Assembly (NCBI RefSeq): GCF_900091575.1
Contig: NZ_FMCR01000001.1
Span: 310,001 to 374,000, forward strand
Direction of reading: 5' to 3'
DNA from: Micromonospora saelicesensis
GTDB taxonomy: Bacteria; Actinomycetota; Actinomycetes; Mycobacteriales; Micromonosporaceae
Length of the DNA: 64,000 nt
The notes under the pieces are model-generated. The model made no database searches, was not told the DNA's origin, and saw only the letters and a program-made list of their open reading frames with translations. The translations under genes were made by a program, and so were the position numbers. Of this stretch, positions 51,570 to 59,999 are shown one piece after another; the first letter of the stretch is position 1; the number at the start of each line of letters is the position of its first letter.

Positions 51570-52866
51570 GGCCCGCGCCTTCCTGCTGCTCGGCGGTTAC
51601 CGGGTCATCGCCCGCAACTGGGGCTTCCTCGCCGACCTCGCCGGTCGAGGGCTGCGGATCCTGCTGATCACCTCGGAACAGTGGCGGGCCGACACGACGG
51701 CCGCCATGGCCCGGGGCGAGGGTCCCGGGACGTACCTCACGGACGCGGCCTTCGTCACCGGCGAGGTCGGCATCGAGGGGAGTTTCACCTCCGGTGTGGT
51801 CGCCCACGTCCAGCGCTGGCAGCAGGAGTACGACATCGTCGGGGTCTACGCCGCGGGCGAGATGCTCGTCGAACAGACCGGGATCGTGGCGGATGCGCTC
51901 GGCCTGCCCGGGCCGGGGGTACGCGCGGCGCGGGTGTGCCGCAACAAGTACCTGCAACGGTTCTACCTGCCGCAGTGGAGCCCCCGGCTGGTCGTCGTCC
52001 CACCGCAGGGGCGCGCCGGGCTCGACGTGGGCCCGGTGCGGTTCCCGGTGGTGCTGAAGCCCTCGGGGCGGCGGTCGAGTTCCGGGGTCCGGGCGGTGCG
52101 CGACCCCGAGGCCCTGCCCGCGCTGCTCACCGAGTACCCGGCGGCGGAGACCCTGCTGGTCGAGGAGTACGTCACCGGCGCCGAGTACTCGGTGGAGGCG
52201 GTCGTCCAACACGGTCGGATCGTCTTCGAGTCGGCGACCCAGAAACGGACCACCGAGGACGGCTCGGACTGGTTCGTCGAGATGGCCCACACCGTGCCCG
52301 CACCTCCCGGCGCGGAGCACGAGAGGCTGCTCGCCGCCAACCGCGACATCGTGGGCCGGCTCGGTCTCGTCGCCGGCATCGTGCACACCGAACTCCGTCT
52401 CGACCGGGACGGCCGGCCGGTCCTGATGGAGGTGGCCGCCCGCACTCCGGGCGATGGCATCATGCCGCTCTACCACCTGGCGACCGGCCGGGCGTTGGAG
52501 CAGACGATCATGGAAGTGGCGCTCGACGAGCCGGCGGCGCACCCCCCACCCCGGCGGTACGCCCGCCAGGTCTACCTGCCCCAGCCGAGGGGAACGTTGC
52601 AGGACGTGAAGCTGCGCTGGCCGGGCGTGGAGCCGCAGTGGGTGCCGGAGGGGCAACCATGGCCGGTCATCGCACCTGGCGAAGCCGACGACCCGCCTGC
52701 CCTGCGACACGTCATCGTGCTCAAGGAACGCGGGGCACGCCTCGGTGAGCTGCGCGAATCCGGTGACCGTGGGGTGACGTTCCTGATCGACGCCCCGACC
52801 CTCGACGACCTCGACGAACTGGAGCGTCAGGTGAGCGCGGCGATCGACATCATCGTCGATCCCTGA
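51562..52866 (+). CDS. ATP-grasp ligase
   Basis: 434 residues; the ATG overlaps the sulfotransferase stop (ATGAGTGA). ATP-grasp layout: N-terminal Rossmann part, RNKYLQRFYLP, FPVVLKPSGRRSSSGVRAV (Lys for ATP), LLVEEYVTGAEYSVEA, HTELRLDRDGRPVLMEVAAR (metal-binding Glu) and GDGIMPLYHLATG. It resembles carboxylate-amine ligases such as BacD/carnosine synthase-like enzymes, activating a carboxylate as acyl phosphate and joining it to an amine. In this operon it probably builds the amide backbone. Confidence 0.85.
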   Translation: MSEARAFLLLGGYRVIARNWGFLADLAGRGLRILLITSEQWRADTTAAMARGEGPGTYLTDAAFVTGEVGIEGSFTSGVVAHVQRWQQEYDIVGVYAAGEMLVEQTGIVADALGLPGPGVRAARVCRNKYLQRFYLPQWSPRLVVVPPQGRAGLDVGPVRFPVVLKPSGRRSSSGVRAVRDPEALPALLTEYPAAETLLVEEYVTGAEYSVEAVVQHGRIVFESATQKRTTEDGSDWFVEMAHTVPAPPGAEHERLLAANRDIVGRLGLVAGIVHTELRLDRDGRPVLMEVAARTPGDGIMPLYHLATGRALEQTIMEVALDEPAAHPPPRRYARQVYLPQPRGTLQDVKLRWPGVEPQWVPEGQPWPVIAPGEADDPPALRHVIVLKERGARLGELRESGDRGVTFLIDAPTLDDLDELERQVSAAIDIIVDP

Positions 52867-52956
52867 CCACCACCGACGGACGTCCACGACTAGACGGTGG
52901 CGGCGCGCCGGATCGACTAGGGTGCTTCGAAAGATCGCCCCGATGAGGAGGAACCG

Positions 52957-53217
52957 GTGTTCATCTTGGAGCTGTCCTTCGGCGACGAACCCGACCGGCT
53001 CGCCGCCCGACCGGCGCACCGGGATCGTCTCCAGGCCCTGCACCAGGAGGGCCGGCTGGTCATGGCCGGGCCGTTCGCCGACGACTCCGGAGCGATGCTG
53101 ATCTTCGACGTCCCGGACGCCGAAGCGTTCGCCGCGATCGTCGCCGAGGACCCCTACTACCGCACCCCCGGGGTGACGATCGCCAGCCAGCGGGAGTGGT
53201 CACCGATCGTCCGGTAG
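52957..53217 (+). CDS. YciI-family protein
   Basis: 86 residues from GTG 52957 with GAGGAGG upstream. Dimeric ferredoxin-like fold: ARPAHRDRLQALHQEGRLVM, AGPFADDSGAMLIFD and DAEAFAAIVAEDPYY, with the conserved His and Asp. Function unknown in general; some relatives are dehydrochlorinases. It follows the operon by 90 bases and may or may not belong to it. Confidence 0.85.
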   Translation: MFILELSFGDEPDRLAARPAHRDRLQALHQEGRLVMAGPFADDSGAMLIFDVPDAEAFAAIVAEDPYYRTPGVTIASQREWSPIVR

Positions 53218-53266
53218 CCGGGGCTTCGACGGTTCCCTGCTACCGCTGTCCGGATGGCCGGCTGAT

Positions 53267-53629
53267 TCACGACTCGTCGTCCACCGCGAGCGCGGCACGG
53301 TTGCCGACATGGCCCAGGTAGAGCAGGTAGGGCACGACCAGCACGGCGAGCACCAGGACCGCCGCGATCACCGGCGGATCACCGAAGGCGGCGCCGAGGA
53401 TGACCGGCAGCGGGGACACGACGGCCAACAGGACCCCGGTCCGATGGAACGGGCGTTCGACCCGGCGGTGCGCCGCGTACCAGTGCTCGGTCGACCTCAT
53501 GGTCGCGGCGGTCCGCACCCCGGGGCTGCGGTACATGTCGACCGACGGCCGCACTGACGCTCTGGCGGTGAATGCGACAAGCCATCCGAGAAATGCGTAG
53601 ACCACCGAGATGAACGCTCCAGCCAGCAA
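53267..53629 (-). CDS. small membrane protein, SdpI-like
   Basis: 120 residues from TTG 53629, fixed by GGAGG six to seven bases upstream. Three hydrophobic segments (2-22, 63-80, 88-108) with a WYAAHRRVERPFHRTG loop between the first two, as in SdpI-type proteins. The role is unknown; SdpI itself gives immunity to a killing factor. Confidence 0.65.
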   Translation of the reverse strand: MLAGAFISVVYAFLGWLVAFTARASVRPSVDMYRSPGVRTAATMRSTEHWYAAHRRVERPFHRTGVLLAVVSPLPVILGAAFGDPPVIAAVLVLAVLVVPYLLYLGHVGNRAALAVDDES

Positions 53630-53744
53630 AGGCCACCTCCTGACGCATCAGTTGGTGTCAGCGTAGATTCCCACCCAAACGGGCACCGCCGGCCGCGGGC
53701 GTCGGGGTGGGCAGGACGCTGCGGCGGCACCGCCAGCAACAGCA

Positions 53745-53780
53745 AAACGCCCTGGTCGGATTGTCCCGACCAGGGCGTTT
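53745..53780 (-). terminator. terminator after tRNA-Ala
   Basis: Perfect 15-base arms (53745-53759, 53766-53780) around a 6-base loop, ending on the minus strand in GCGTTTT. It stands eight bases beyond the 3' end of the tRNA. Confidence 0.85.
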
Positions 53781-53788
53781 CTCAAGGG

Positions 53789-53861
53789 TGGAGCCGAGGG
53801 GACTCGAACCCCTGACCCCCACACTGCCAGTGTGGTGCGCTACCAGCTGCGCCACGGCCCC
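53789..53861 (-). tRNA. tRNA-Ala (anticodon GGC)
   Basis: 73 bases fold into a full cloverleaf: acceptor GGGGCCG/CGGCTCC with one G-T pair, D arm GCGC, anticodon stem CCACA/TGTGG with loop CTGGCAG (anticodon GGC), T stem AGGGG/CCCCT with loop TTCGAGT, discriminator A. CCA is not encoded. The gene lies alone with its own terminator. Confidence 0.96.
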
Positions 53862-53949
53862 TTGCTGTCGTCCCGGTCGCCCGGGCACTGGGAAACTATA
53901 CACAGACCGGCCCGCATGGTCATCTCGCGGGGTCCCCCGCCGGGCCGGG

Positions 53950-54540
53950 TCAGTTGAGGGCCACGTCCGGTGGGAAGTGCGCGACGGCGGCCATCATCCC
54001 GCCCTGCCGGCGCAGCACCATCGGCCACAGGTCGTCGGGCCGGTCGACGAAGGCGTCCCCGGGCAGCCCGTCCAGCACGAACCAGGACCCGTCGGCGACC
54101 TCCTGCTCCAACTGGCCGCTGCCCCAGCCGGAGTAGCCGGCGAAGACCCGGATGCCGCCGATGCTCTCCCGCAGCCGCTCCGGGTCGACCGAGAGGTCGA
54201 TCGTGCCGACCGCCCCGGAAACCTGGTGGAAGCCCTTCACCCGGCGCATCGGGTGCCGCATCCGGGCGAGGCAGATGGCCGAGTCGGGCTGCACCGGGCC
54301 ACCCTCGAAGAGCACCGCCGGGTGGCGGGCCAGGTCGCTCCAGTCACCGAGCACCTCGGCCACCGGCACCTCGGTGGCCCGGTTCAGCACCACACCGAGC
54401 GCGCCGCCCGGCTCGTGGGCCACGAGCAGCACCACCGTACGGTCGAAGTTCGGGTCCTTGAGCGCCGGAGTCGCGACCAGCAGCCGCCCGGTCATCGACT
54501 CCATCGCTCGTCCGCCGATCGCCTGGCCCTCTCCCTGCAT
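53950..54540 (-). CDS. YqgE/AlgH family protein (UPF0301)
   Basis: About 196 residues from ATG 54540; ATGs at 54504 and 54495 are alternatives. Typical sequence: GRLLVATPALKDPNFDRTVV, LVAHEPGGALGVVLNR, FEGGPVQPDSAICLAR and FAGYSGWGSGQLEQEVADGS, with WFVLDG. The family is widespread and of uncertain role; in Pseudomonas AlgH affects alginate regulation. Convergent toward the tRNA gene. Confidence 0.9.
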   Translation of the reverse strand: MQGEGQAIGGRAMESMTGRLLVATPALKDPNFDRTVVLLVAHEPGGALGVVLNRATEVPVAEVLGDWSDLARHPAVLFEGGPVQPDSAICLARMRHPMRRVKGFHQVSGAVGTIDLSVDPERLRESIGGIRVFAGYSGWGSGQLEQEVADGSWFVLDGLPGDAFVDRPDDLWPMVLRRQGGMMAAVAHFPPDVALN

Positions 54541-54862
54541 GCCACACACCCGTCAACCGTGAGCCCGCGCCAGGGGCCGGTCATCGACCGGATCCGCCTG
54601 CCGCATCGGGTTCAGCCGTGCTGTCAACGCCATGCCTGGCACCATAGCCTGCGTGCTGGGTGCTGGCTAAGGTCTGACCGGCGGGTGATCGGACAGTTAA
54701 GACGAAGGGCTGACGCACCCGACGGCGGAGCTCCCGGTGATCGACCGATCGGGACCACCGACGGCCGAGAAACGCCCGAAAGGTCCGTCACATCCCGATA
54801 GATTCGGCTGATCGGGAGGGCGACCGCGGCTGCCCCTGCCCGCGACACGGAGGCGGGTGGCG
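54541..54862. other. divergent intergenic region
   Basis: About 320 bases between YqgE (minus) and the decarboxylase (plus). A TTGACA is present on the minus strand at 54627-54622 but without a convincing -10 at the right distance. No gene or repeat seen. Confidence 0.4.
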
Positions 54863-56458
54863 ATGGCAACTGTCCGGGACGCGACGTACGACGTGCTCCG
54901 CACCCTCGGTATGACCACTGTCTTCGGCAACCCCGGCTCCACCGAAGAGCCGTTCCTCCAGGACTTCCCCGCCGACTTCCACTACGTCCACGCGCTGCAC
55001 GAGGCGACGGCCGTCGCGATGGCCGACGGCTACGCCCAGGCCGGCGGAGTGCCCGCCCACGTCAACCTGCACACCGCACCGGGCACCGGCAACGGCATGG
55101 GCAACCTGGTCACCGCCTGGCACAACAAGACCCCGCTGATCGTCACCGCCGGCCAACAGACGCGGGAGATGCTGCTCCTGGAACCCCGGCTGACCAACCG
55201 CCGACCCACCGAGCTTCCGCAGCCCTACGTGAAGTGGGCCTACGAGCCGGCCCGGGCGCAGGACATCCCCGCGGCGGTGCTGCGGGCGTACGCGACGGCG
55301 GTGCAGCCACCGGCCGGGCCGGTCTTCCTCTCCCTGCCGATGGACGACTGGGTCCAGCCCGCCGACCCGCCGCCCGCGCCGCGAACGGTGGCCACCCGGT
55401 TCGCACCGGACCCCCAGCGGTTGGACGAGTTCGTCCGGGTGCTGGCCGGCAGCCGTAACCCGGTGCTCGTGTACGGGCCGGGGGTGGACCGCTCCACGAG
55501 CTGGCCGGCCGCTGTCGCGCTGGCGGAGCGGCTCGCCGCGCCGGTCTGGTCGGCTCCCGCCCCCGAACGGGCGGTGTTCCCCGAGGACCACCCGCACTTC
55601 CGCGGCGTGCTGCCGTACGCGATCGGTCCGCTCGCCGAGGCGCTGCGCGGGCACGACACGGTGCTGGTCGTCGGCGCCCCGGTGTTCCGCTACTACCCGT
55701 ACGTGCCGGGCGGGCACCTGCCCGACGGCGCGCGACTGCTGCACATCACGGACGACCCGGACGAGGCCGCGCGAGCCCCGGTCGGTGACAGCCTGCTCAG
55801 CGACCCGGGGCTGGCCCTGGCCGCGCTTGTCGAACGGGTGCCGCCGAGCGACCGGCCGGCACCCGCGCGCCGGGACGCACCGCCACCGCCGGAGGTCGGC
55901 ACCCCACTGAGCGCCGACGCGCTGTTCGCCGCGCTGGCCGCACACTGGCCGACCGACGGCGTGCTGGTCCAGGAGTCGCCGTCCAATCTGTCCGCGCTGC
56001 GTCGTCAGCTGCGGATCACCCGCCCGGCGTCGTACTTCACGATGGCCAGCGGCGGCCTCGGCTACGGCCTGCCGGCGGCGATCGGCGTCGCACTGGCCGA
56101 GCGGGACACCGGGCGCGGTCGCCCGGTGGTGGCGGTGATCGGCGACGGCTCCTTCCACTACTCGGTGCAGGCGCTCTGGACGGCCGCGCGCCTGGCACTG
56201 CCGGTGGTGGTCGTCGTCCCGGTCAACCAGCAGTACGCGATCCTCAAGGCGTTCGCCGAGCTGAAGCACACCCCAGGGGTGCCCGGCCTGGACCTGCCGG
56301 GGTTGGACGTCATCGCAATCGCGGCCGGCTACGGCTGTGCCACGCAGGTGGTGGAGACCCCCGATCAGCTCGGCGCGGCGCTCTCCGCCGGGCTGCGCGC
56401 CGACGGCCCCACCGTGTTGCCGGTGCCGATCAGCACCGACGTGCCCAGCATCCTCTGA
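54863..56458 (+). CDS. mdlC: ThDP-dependent benzoylformate decarboxylase-like enzyme
   Basis: 531 residues from ATG 54863 (GGAGG nine bases upstream; GTG 54857 is too close to it). ThDP enzyme of the acetolactate-synthase superfamily: catalytic Glu in LHEATAVAMADGYAQ, HTAPGTGNGMG, LPMDDW and the cofactor motif GDGSFHYS...PVNQQYAILK. The HTAPGTGNGMGNL segment and length are as in benzoylformate decarboxylases, which make benzaldehyde in mandelate breakdown. No other mandelate genes are here, so the natural substrate may differ. Confidence 0.82.
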   Translation: MATVRDATYDVLRTLGMTTVFGNPGSTEEPFLQDFPADFHYVHALHEATAVAMADGYAQAGGVPAHVNLHTAPGTGNGMGNLVTAWHNKTPLIVTAGQQTREMLLLEPRLTNRRPTELPQPYVKWAYEPARAQDIPAAVLRAYATAVQPPAGPVFLSLPMDDWVQPADPPPAPRTVATRFAPDPQRLDEFVRVLAGSRNPVLVYGPGVDRSTSWPAAVALAERLAAPVWSAPAPERAVFPEDHPHFRGVLPYAIGPLAEALRGHDTVLVVGAPVFRYYPYVPGGHLPDGARLLHITDDPDEAARAPVGDSLLSDPGLALAALVERVPPSDRPAPARRDAPPPPEVGTPLSADALFAALAAHWPTDGVLVQESPSNLSALRRQLRITRPASYFTMASGGLGYGLPAAIGVALAERDTGRGRPVVAVIGDGSFHYSVQALWTAARLALPVVVVVPVNQQYAILKAFAELKHTPGVPGLDLPGLDVIAIAAGYGCATQVVETPDQLGAALSAGLRADGPTVLPVPISTDVPSIL

Positions 56459-56464
56459 ACCGGG

Positions 56465-57418
56465 TCAGCGCGGTCCGGTCGACAGCGGGGCACCGGTGAA
56501 GACGTCCAGCACCGGTCGGCTGCCCAGCGGCGCCGCGAGGGTGACGGTGACCGGCTCCAGTTTCAGCACAGCGATGCATTCGCCGGTGGCCCGGGTGACG
56601 CCGCCACCGACCACCACGACGTCCGGCCGTTCCCACACCAGCGGCGTGATCCCGGTGTCGCACGCGCCGACGCCGAGCCGCACTGTCAGCCGGGCGCCGT
56701 CGACGGCGGCCAGGTCCTGGGCCGCCACCAACCCGTCGGGCAGCGGCCGGGAAGGAGTGGTCGGTTCGGGGACGGGGGTGACCGCCGACGGCGCGACGGC
56801 GAGCCGGGCCACCGGGGTGGCCAGCTCCTTGATGGTGAACAGCCAGGCCGGGACCTGCGCCACACCCCGGCTCGTACGTACCGGCACGGCGCCGAACGTG
56901 ACAGCGGTGACGGTGAGCGGGAGACAGGCGGTCTGCGTGCTGCTCGTGGCCCACCCGTCGGGCCCCGGTTCGACGGTGGGGCCGCCGGGGGTGGGCCGAC
57001 CGGGCTGCTTCGGCCGGCCCGGGCAGGGCAGTGGGTCACCCTGGTCGAGCTGCCGGTACGCCTCGGCGGCGCTGACCAACGGCAGCCTCAACCGTCCGTC
57101 CGGGAACTGGATCTCGTCGCCGACCCGGGTGGGCGGTATTGCGACCTGCGCGCGGTACCACCCGGCCCGGAAGGCCGCCTCGGTCTCGGGGGTGAAGCCC
57201 GGGTCACCGGTGAGCACTGTCGGCCCCTCCAGCGGCACGTAGCCCGTGCGCCAGTCGGGGCCGGGTCGCCACGCCTCGGCGACCTGAGCGGCTCGCTGGT
57301 CGAACGCCTCCACGCCGCGCGTCGGGCTGCGCGGACCGGCGGCCGGACCGGCGTCGGTCGCGGCACAGCCCGCCGTGAGCAGCAACGGGAGTACGAGCAG
57401 CAGTGCAGGCCGATTCAT
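56465..57418 (-). CDS. secreted lipoprotein, function unknown
   Basis: 317 residues. Signal peptide MNRPALLLVLPLLLTAGC with a lipobox-like TAGC (Cys18), so probably lipid-anchored outside the membrane. The mature part is beta-rich with paired Cys (LPCPGRP and TACLPL; GACDTG and GECIAV). No family recognised. Convergent with the decarboxylase, seven bases apart. Confidence 0.65.
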   Translation of the reverse strand: MNRPALLLVLPLLLTAGCAATDAGPAAGPRSPTRGVEAFDQRAAQVAEAWRPGPDWRTGYVPLEGPTVLTGDPGFTPETEAAFRAGWYRAQVAIPPTRVGDEIQFPDGRLRLPLVSAAEAYRQLDQGDPLPCPGRPKQPGRPTPGGPTVEPGPDGWATSSTQTACLPLTVTAVTFGAVPVRTSRGVAQVPAWLFTIKELATPVARLAVAPSAVTPVPEPTTPSRPLPDGLVAAQDLAAVDGARLTVRLGVGACDTGITPLVWERPDVVVVGGGVTRATGECIAVLKLEPVTVTLAAPLGSRPVLDVFTGAPLSTGPR

Positions 57419-57463
57419 GTACGGTTCGACGCCTCCGCCGACCGGCCGGTTCCCGACCTGGGC

Positions 57464-57973
57464 TCAGGTCTCGCCACCCAGATCCGTCTGGTACGCCTCC
57501 CAGAGCAGGTCGGCGCCGCGCCGCCGATGCCGGGCCAACCGCCGCAGCAGGTGCCCGGCCCGGTGTCGCAGCTCATCGGGGTGCGCCTCGGGCCGCTCAG
57601 CGATCTGCTGGACCGCCAGGATCGCGGCGACGATCGCCACGTGCTCCCGGGTCAGCAGCCGCACGCCGTGGTCCAGTCGCGGCGACTGGGTGAGCAACTC
57701 CCGGTAGAGGCCGGTGGGGCCTTCGGTGACCCGGACGTGCTCGGCGAAGCTCTGGTGCACCGGACGCAGCCGAAGGAGAACCTCTTCACGCCAGCGCGGC
57801 TCGGTGCTCGCGACGGCGACGGCCCGGCCGAGGGCGTGCACGTCACCGGTGAGGCCGGCCGGGCGCGGCGCGCCGGGTAGAGCGATGGAATGTGGATCGG
57901 CGGGGAGCCCCGCCGGATGCGCGACGCGCGGTCGGGCGACGACTGACGGCTGCTGGACCGGACCGGTGACCAT
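57464..57973 (-). CDS. hypothetical helical protein
   Basis: 169 residues. After a Pro/Ala-rich start, the region from about 60 is helical and Arg/Leu-rich (WREEVLLRLRPVHQSFAEHV, DHGVRLLTREHVAIVAAILA, HRAGHLLRRLARHRRRGADL). No domain recognised, no membrane segment clear. Lies 45 bases upstream of the lipoprotein on the same strand. Confidence 0.6.
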   Translation of the reverse strand: MVTGPVQQPSVVARPRVAHPAGLPADPHSIALPGAPRPAGLTGDVHALGRAVAVASTEPRWREEVLLRLRPVHQSFAEHVRVTEGPTGLYRELLTQSPRLDHGVRLLTREHVAIVAAILAVQQIAERPEAHPDELRHRAGHLLRRLARHRRRGADLLWEAYQTDLGGET

Positions 57974-58145
57974 GGCACCTCCCGCGCGGCGGCGCTGCTA
58001 TCCCATACCGCGATGGTGAGGCTGCCCGGCCTGCCCTGTCCAGGGCCCCGAGCCGTCTCATCTGCCCCGTTGAGCCCAGTGACCCCACCAGCCACGCTGG
58101 TGCGGCCACAGCGCCGCACAGGCGTCCTGGGGACGTACGACCGCC

Positions 58146-58823
58146 TCAGTCGGTCGACGGGCGCTCCGCCAGCCGGCGCAGGTGGTCGGCCACGGCGTGC
58201 GCGTCGCCGGCCCGCTCGTCGCCCGGTCGACCGGTCGTGATCGCCTCGGCCAGCGCCCGCAGCTCGGATGGCGGCAGGACGGGCAGCCCCATGCCGCGCA
58301 GTGGGATGGTGACCCCCCGGGCACTCCCCGGGTCGGTCGCGAGGATTGCCCGCGCCTGCGGTTCGCCGGCCGGACCGTCGTCGTCCGCCTCGCGGTACGA
58401 CACCGCGCCGGACTCGATCCGGGCGGTGGCGAGGTCGACGGTGCGGGCGCGCAGCGCACCGCGTACCCGCGCCCGGCTGCCGTCCAGCCAGGCGGCCGTG
58501 CGGAGCACCCGCAGCACCAGGTAGAGGCCGAGCAGGACGAAGGGCAGGCCACACAGGCCGACGAACGGGCTGGGACCGGACTGGTTCGGGTCGGCGGAGT
58601 CGCGTAGCCCGGGCGGCAACAGCCCCGGTGGCAGGTCCCGAGCCTCCTCATAGGAGGCGAACGCGTCACCCGGGCCGGTCAGCCGGCGCAACAGCCCGTC
58701 GGCGACGAGGGGCAGTGCCACGAACGCCGCGCCGACGGCCGTGAGCAGGACGCCGAACACCACCGCCACGACGCGCTGGCCGGGCGACGCGCCGACCGAC
58801 AGGCGCAACTCCTGGTTGGTCAC
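58146..58823 (-). CDS. two-helix membrane protein, function unknown
   Basis: 225 residues from GTG 58823. Two membrane segments (about 17-40 and 90-108) are joined by a polar loop; a soluble C-terminal domain (SRARVRGALRARTVDLATAR, ESGAVSYREADD) follows, of the kind seen in PH-like membrane proteins. It lies downstream of tmRNA, separated by a strong terminator. Confidence 0.65.
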   Translation of the reverse strand: MTNQELRLSVGASPGQRVVAVVFGVLLTAVGAAFVALPLVADGLLRRLTGPGDAFASYEEARDLPPGLLPPGLRDSADPNQSGPSPFVGLCGLPFVLLGLYLVLRVLRTAAWLDGSRARVRGALRARTVDLATARIESGAVSYREADDDGPAGEPQARAILATDPGSARGVTIPLRGMGLPVLPPSELRALAEAITTGRPGDERAGDAHAVADHLRRLAERPSTD

Positions 58824-58849
58824 AGGGGGCAGCGTAAGACCCCGCGAAC

Positions 58850-58887
58850 AACGAAGCGCCCCGGCTGGTGGGCCGGGGCGCTTCGTT
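58850..58887 (-). terminator. terminator of tmRNA
   Basis: Perfect 15-base arms (58850-58864, 58873-58887) around an 8-base loop, five bases beyond the tmRNA 3' end and before the next gene's start. Confidence 0.9.
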
Positions 58888-58892
58888 CGAGG

Positions 58893-59268
58893 TGGTGGAG
58901 GTGCCGGGAATCGAACCCGGGTCCTTCGCCGGTTTGTCAGGGCTTCTCCGAGCGCAGCTCGCTGTGCCTCTACTCGGCCCCACCGCTCACGCGAGCAAGT
59001 TGGTGTGACGGGCCCAGTCGCTGATTAATCTCGCCGCACGGACCCCGCGACCGGGTCCGATTGGCCAGCCTCCTAGCTGATGCCGGCTACTGGGACGAAG
59101 GCGTTCCCAGGCCGACAGACTTAGCTACTCGCCTCAGGCGGCGAGAGCGAAGTCAGCGCGATTTTGCTTGGCGCTTATAAGTTTCCGACGACCGATTCTC
59201 GAGACGACGTCGGCTTCCTCGGCTCGCTTCCCCTGTCGCTGCGTACGAAGTCGAAACCAGTCACCCCC
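58893..59268 (-). ncRNA. ssrA: tmRNA
   Basis: 376 bases. The 5' end GGGGGTGACTGGTTTCGACT pairs with CACCTCC near the 3' end to form the alanine-type acceptor stem; a T arm CCGGG TTCGATT CCCGG and encoded CCA follow. The tag frame ends AKQNRADFALAA and a stop (TGA). It rescues stalled ribosomes with SmpB, whose gene is just upstream. Ends are placed by pairing and may be off by a base or two. Confidence 0.95.
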
Positions 59269-59372
59269 TCGACAGGCCGCCGATGTGGCGGCACTGACAA
59301 GACTAACGCCTGCCGCAACCGCTTTCATCCCGAGCCCCGGGCCGGCACGCCGATCCGGACAAACAGGATGAA

Positions 59373-59861
59373 CTAGTCGTCCATTCCCTTGCCGCGTCGA
59401 CCGGACACCCGGGCGATCTCCCGGTCCGCGTCCCGCTTGGCGAGGTCCTGACGCTTGTCGTACGACTTCTTGCCCTTGGCCAGGGCGATCTCGACCTTGG
59501 CCCAGCCGTCCGAGAAGTAGACCTGCAACGGGACGATGGTGTAACCGCCCTCGCGGGTCTTGCCGAGCAGCTTGTCGATCTCGGCCCGGTTGAGCAGCAA
59601 CTTGCGGGTACGCCGGGGCTCATGGTTGGTCCAGGTGCCCTGGGTGTACTCCGGAATGTGCATCGAGTGCAGGAACAACTCGCCGTCACGTTCCTGCGCG
59701 AACGCGTCGACAAGTGACGCTCGCCCGGCCCGCAGCGACTTGACCTCGGTGCCGGTCAGCGCCATGCCCGCCTCGTACGTGTCGAGGACGGCGTAGTCGT
59801 GGCGCGCCTTCTTGTTGGAGGCGACCACCTTGCGCCCCTTTTCCCGTGGCATCGGTGCCAC
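59373..59861 (-). CDS. smpB: SsrA-binding protein SmpB
   Basis: 162 residues. [54 protein letters not shown], the OB-fold of SmpB, and a basic C-terminal tail ([20 protein letters not shown]) that enters the ribosomal mRNA channel. GTG 59861 (ribosome site GGAGAGG five bases before it) or ATG 59852 may start it. It binds tmRNA, encoded about 100 bases downstream on the same strand. Confidence 0.96.
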   Translation of the reverse strand: MAPMPREKGRKVVASNKKARHDYAVLDTYEAGMALTGTEVKSLRAGRASLVDAFAQERDGELFLHSMHIPEYTQGTWTNHEPRRTRKLLLNRAEIDKLLGKTREGGYTIVPLQVYFSDGWAKVEIALAKGKKSYDKRQDLAKRDADREIARVSGRRGKGMDD

Positions 59862-59928
59862 CCCCTCTCCTGGAGTCCGCGGCCGAGCTCACCCCGGCCG
59901 GACAACCGATCATGCTACCCGAATGAAA

Positions 59929-59969
59929 GGACCCTCCCGCGCCGTTTATTTCCGGCTGCGGGAGGGTCC
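59929..59969 (-). terminator. terminator after ftsX
   Basis: Perfect 12-base arms (59929-59940, 59958-59969) around a 17-base loop, followed on the minus strand by TTTC. Separates ftsEX from smpB. Confidence 0.85.
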
Positions 59970-59999
59970 TTGGAGACGACGGGACGACCCGTACGGTGC

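Noticed and set aside
53745..53861. tRNA-Ala as an integration site of a mobile element
   Set aside because: No integrase gene and no repeated tRNA 3' end found in the neighbourhood.
59134..59328. 64-residue ORF ending in NRADFALAA
   Set aside because: This is the tmRNA tag frame read with upstream RNA sequence, not a separate gene.
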